From assembly GCA_026008535.1 (NCBI GenBank), contig BRKX01000001.1, positions 42,131,317-42,195,316 of the forward strand: a stretch of DNA of 64,000 nucleotides, given 5' to 3'. Positions 61,298 to 64,000 of the stretch are shown one piece after another. This DNA comes from Perilla frutescens (Eukaryota; Streptophyta; Magnoliopsida; Lamiales; Lamiaceae). The stretch's first letter is position 1. Every line of letters starts with the position of its first letter. A model generated the notes under the pieces. It was not told where the DNA came from and did no database searches. It saw only the letters and a list, made by a program, of their open reading frames with translations. The position numbers were made by a program, and so were the translations under genes.

Positions 61298-62544
61298 GGT
61301 CATTATTATTTAGTAAATAATGTAAATAGCTACTTTTAAAAAAAATAATATTTTTAGCCATTATCATAAAAAAGTACTACAATACTCTTAGTTCCATATT
61401 TATTATTAAAAATTATATATATATATATATGTTTATATATATATATATCAATAATATTAGAAAAAAGATCTAACTTTCTCTCTCCCTCTATGCAAATCTC
61501 GTTCTCTTGCCTCTCTCGTTTTTCAATCTCTATTTTATCAATTGAAGTAAAAATACCATTGGTGAAGATCATCAAACTATGATTTTGAAGATTATCATGA
61601 TTCTTCCTCTCTCTAATCCTCATTTCAGCAATAAATTATCTGATGCAATATCGAAAATGAGAAATTCATTGCGAATTTGAGAATTTTTTGAAGTTTCGTT
61701 GATATCACTCGTGGTGTTTTCACTTGTGGTGCTTTTTTTTATTTGCAGTAATAAGGTATATGATACGGATTTGTACTCTTTTTATTGATATAAATATTTA
61801 AGTTTTTTGAATCTTTCTTTGAAATGAGTGGAAAAAATTGAATGTTCTTTGGTGCACGAATCGATTTCTTTCGATACATGAGTATTGGAGTTGATTTGTG
61901 TATCTATGCATTTTTTTTAACTGGTGCACAAGTACACGAATAGACATACTCTTGTAGTATATCAGTTTAATGATGAGCTGCTACACACGTACACGAATGA
62001 CACTAATTGTGTTTTCGTGTATGAATTATTTTTGAACTGCTACATTGAACTTATCGTGTACTTGTGTATTAAATCATTATTAAACTAATGCACGAGAACA
62101 CGACTTGGACACTCGTGTTTTTGCACTCGTGTACTCGTGAATTCATTATGAGGATGAGGTCGTTCGAAATCATCGTCCATGATTGTTCGGCGATAAGGGC
62201 GTTTGAACTTTGATAGAGACGACAATTGAATTTTGTAGTTTTCGTCTCGGGCAACAACAATGACAGAAGACGGCAACAAAAATCTTGACAGTTGTGACTT
62301 ATGAGACTTTGGCGTAGAATGTCAGTGAAAAATGATTTTTTTAGGGTGCGAAAGATAGATTCTAAAATAATCGTCCATGATTTCTTTTAATATATTAGGG
62401 TATTTTTATTTTAGGAAATAATTAATGTTAAAACTATTTATATTATTACTAAGGGTATTGATGTATATCCCTATCCTAAAAAGCTAGAAACATTATTTTT
62501 TAAAAAAATGACTATTTACATTATTTATTAAGTAATAATGACTA
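61298..62544. mobile_element. TIR element of about 1.25 kb, probably Mutator-like and non-autonomous
   Basis: The left end GGTCATTATTATTTAGTAAA, then TAATGTAAATAGCTACTTTT is repeated inverted at the right end (62476-62544: ACTATTTACATTATTTATTA, then AGTAATAATGACT), giving TIRs of about 60 bp. The interior has no long ORF; it holds CT-rich tracts and many CGTGTACTyGTG-like words. TIR length suggests a Mutator-like element, but no clean target duplication was found. Confidence 0.55.
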
Positions 62545-62992
62545 TTTTTTCATATTAACACAATTACAAATTGTGTCAAATGTAATAATTTAAAATGTAA
62601 TTAACTATTTTGCTTAGGATACATAGATTGTAAATGTCCCACTAATATTATGTACACTTGAGGAAAAAAAAACCACACCAAATTTCCGATCGTAGAAAAT
62701 TTTAGGAGTGTCGAATTTGCTACAAATTAAAATATTGTGTCTTTATCATAATGTTTCAAAAATGGTGTCGGAATTACAACTACGATCAAAGATATTGTTT
62801 ATTTTTATGTGTCAATTAACCCTATAAAGTATAACAATTGTCTACTTCGAAAAAGTGACTTAATGATGGAATACTGAATTTATTTGAATTCGCATTAAGT
62901 TGAGATATACTCTTATTTAAAGAAAATAGAGAATCCGAGTACAATTTCACAATACTCTATTTAAAATATATATATATTTTTGGACAAATATG
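62545..62992. other. AT-rich DNA with a diverged direct repeat
   Basis: 62685-62815 is a diverged direct repeat of 61165-61305 (shared words ACAAATTAAAA, TATCACAATaTTT, ATATTgTTTaTTTTTA). No gene seen. Confidence 0.4.
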
Positions 62993-63242
62993 TACTCAGC
63001 CTGTCTCATAATTATAGTATCTTATTCATTTTTTGTTAATCCCAACTACTCCAAAATAGTCAACTTTCTTTATTATATATGCAATAAATCATCATTTTAT
63101 CATTTAATTATGAATCATTAAGTAGGTGTACAATCCAAAATTTAATGTAAATTTACTTTTCCAAAGACATTAAAAATATTTTTCTGCATTTGTGTGAAAA
63201 TTTGAGCGAAAACTACGATTATTGCGTGTGAGAGAGAGAGTA
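62993..63242. mobile_element. Stowaway-like MITE, decayed
   Basis: The left end TACTCAGCCTGTCTCATAAT, then TATAGTATCTTAT and the reverse complement of the right end TACTCTCTCTCTCACACGCA, then ATAATCGTAGTTTT are similar. Both sides abut TA. Length 250 bp, no ORF. Similar in kind to 669-914. Confidence 0.45.
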
Positions 63243-63659
63243 ACATAATTGATTACTACATAAATAAAAAAATAAAACAAAAAAACTAGCAAAAAAGAAC
63301 AAATTTCACAACCGAGCCATTCAAATTCGTTGCAGTAATTACAAAGAATAAGATTACAAATAATAAAAAAAAAGTAAAAAAAAAAAGTGACAATTTCTCA
63401 GAAGAAATAAATGCATTGCAGGAATTACAACATTTTTTCGTCGCCGTTACAAGCAAGGTGACAGCGAGCGCCTCTGACGCGTGTCTAAAAATCTCGACAA
63501 CCGGTGATGACATGTCGAATGTGGCCCACTTACCGGCACCAAGCGGTCACCTTACTTCCCGCGAACTGACTACAAAATGCAAGAAAAAACTTTTAATATT
63601 CTCAGACAGTCACGCACTTATACCAAGTGGCAATGGAATTTTTAGGACTAAATTCACTT

Positions 63660-63846
63660 CACTTCTGAAATTTGAGTTTGGTCTGTCTCTCTCTCTCCCT
63701 CTCTCTGTTTTTTTTTTCTTCCTACTTGTAATTTGATTTTTTGTTTGTTTTTTTTTAATATTTTCTTGTTTTGGGTTTGTGATGTACTGTTTTCTTGGGA
63801 AATGTTGCTTTGTGTCTCTGCTTTTCTACTTTGTGCTGTGAACTGA

Positions 63847-63877
<31 letters not shown>

Positions 63878-64000
63878 AGAAACTTAGAAAGGAAATGGGT
63901 GGATGATGAGTTAGAGTTAACGAAAAAAATTGAAGGGTGTATTTGGTTTCTTGAATCTTGATCGTGGTTGATGTGTGAAAATGTTGCTCAAGATTTTATT
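63660..64000 (+). promoter_or_regulatory. Possible 5' region of a gene running out of the window
   Basis: A pyrimidine tract (TCTGTCTCTCTCTCTCCCTC, near 63679), long T-runs, a (GAA)n run (63855-63884) and then ATGTTGCTCAAGATTTTATT at 63981 with A at -3 resemble the 5' UTR, leader intron and start of a plant gene. Only six codons (MLLKIL) would be in the window, so no product can be named. Earlier ATGs exist in other frames. Confidence 0.3.

Noticed and set aside
63416..63736. Plus-strand frame of 106 codons near the right edge
   Set aside because: No known domain; its end is translated CT- and T-rich sequence that looks like a 5' UTR.

Overview
This window is plant nuclear DNA, almost certainly from a eudicot. 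It is AT-rich, holds two intron-containing single-copy-type genes of plant-specific form, and otherwise consists of nested LTR retrotransposons, a Helitron, MITE-like inverted repeats and microsatellites. Nothing bacterial, viral or organellar was seen, and no tRNA, rRNA or CRISPR array. I cannot name the species.

Layout. 1-2800: AT-rich DNA with a Stowaway-like MITE and a decayed tandem repeat. 2805-31530: a large nested retrotransposon locus. Its frame is an old Ty3/gypsy-type element (Athila/Tat-like PBS, gag and protease remnants, no RT or integrase). The 3' part of its 5' LTR is amplified into eight tandem ~542-bp units. Unit 4 is split by a 16.9-kb Ty1/copia composite (5927-22801, GTGAA target duplication) with the layout LTR-internal-LTR-internal-LTR. 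Unit 8 is split by a 2.36-kb non-autonomous Helitron (25104-27460, minus). 31552-31860 is a copia gag fragment.

31861-46570 is the gene-bearing part. On the minus strand are a BAG-family co-chaperone gene (4 coding exons, 33475-34716, 281 aa) and a lysophospholipid acyltransferase of the MBOAT family (8 coding exons, 39680-44706, 465 aa). All splice sites are GT-AG and all phases join cleanly. A possible 58-codon small gene sits behind a long CT microsatellite at 35987. The two main genes have no evident functional link: one is a ubiquitin-like/BAG Hsp70 regulator, the other remodels membrane phosphatidylcholine.

46571-59721 is again retroelement DNA, all on the minus strand: a 3' LTR with its polypurine tract (48359-49640), LTR-like debris, and a 5'-truncated Athila-type element (51357-59721) with pol, an extra ORF in the env position, PPT and 3' LTR. 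59722-64000 holds a 390-bp fold-back repeat, a ~1.25-kb element with ~60-bp terminal inverted repeats, a second Stowaway-like MITE, and at the right edge a pyrimidine-rich stretch that may be the 5' region of a gene continuing out of the window.

Most promising unusual signals: the TATA box of the copia LTRs sits at the apex of a two-tier palindrome whose inner stem differs between the two LTR types but stays complementary; a pair of near-identical stem-loops in the copia leader, kept in both internal regions; an LTR segment turned into a satellite array with dimeric higher-order structure; and stop codons in the decayed elements that are TAG or TAA only.
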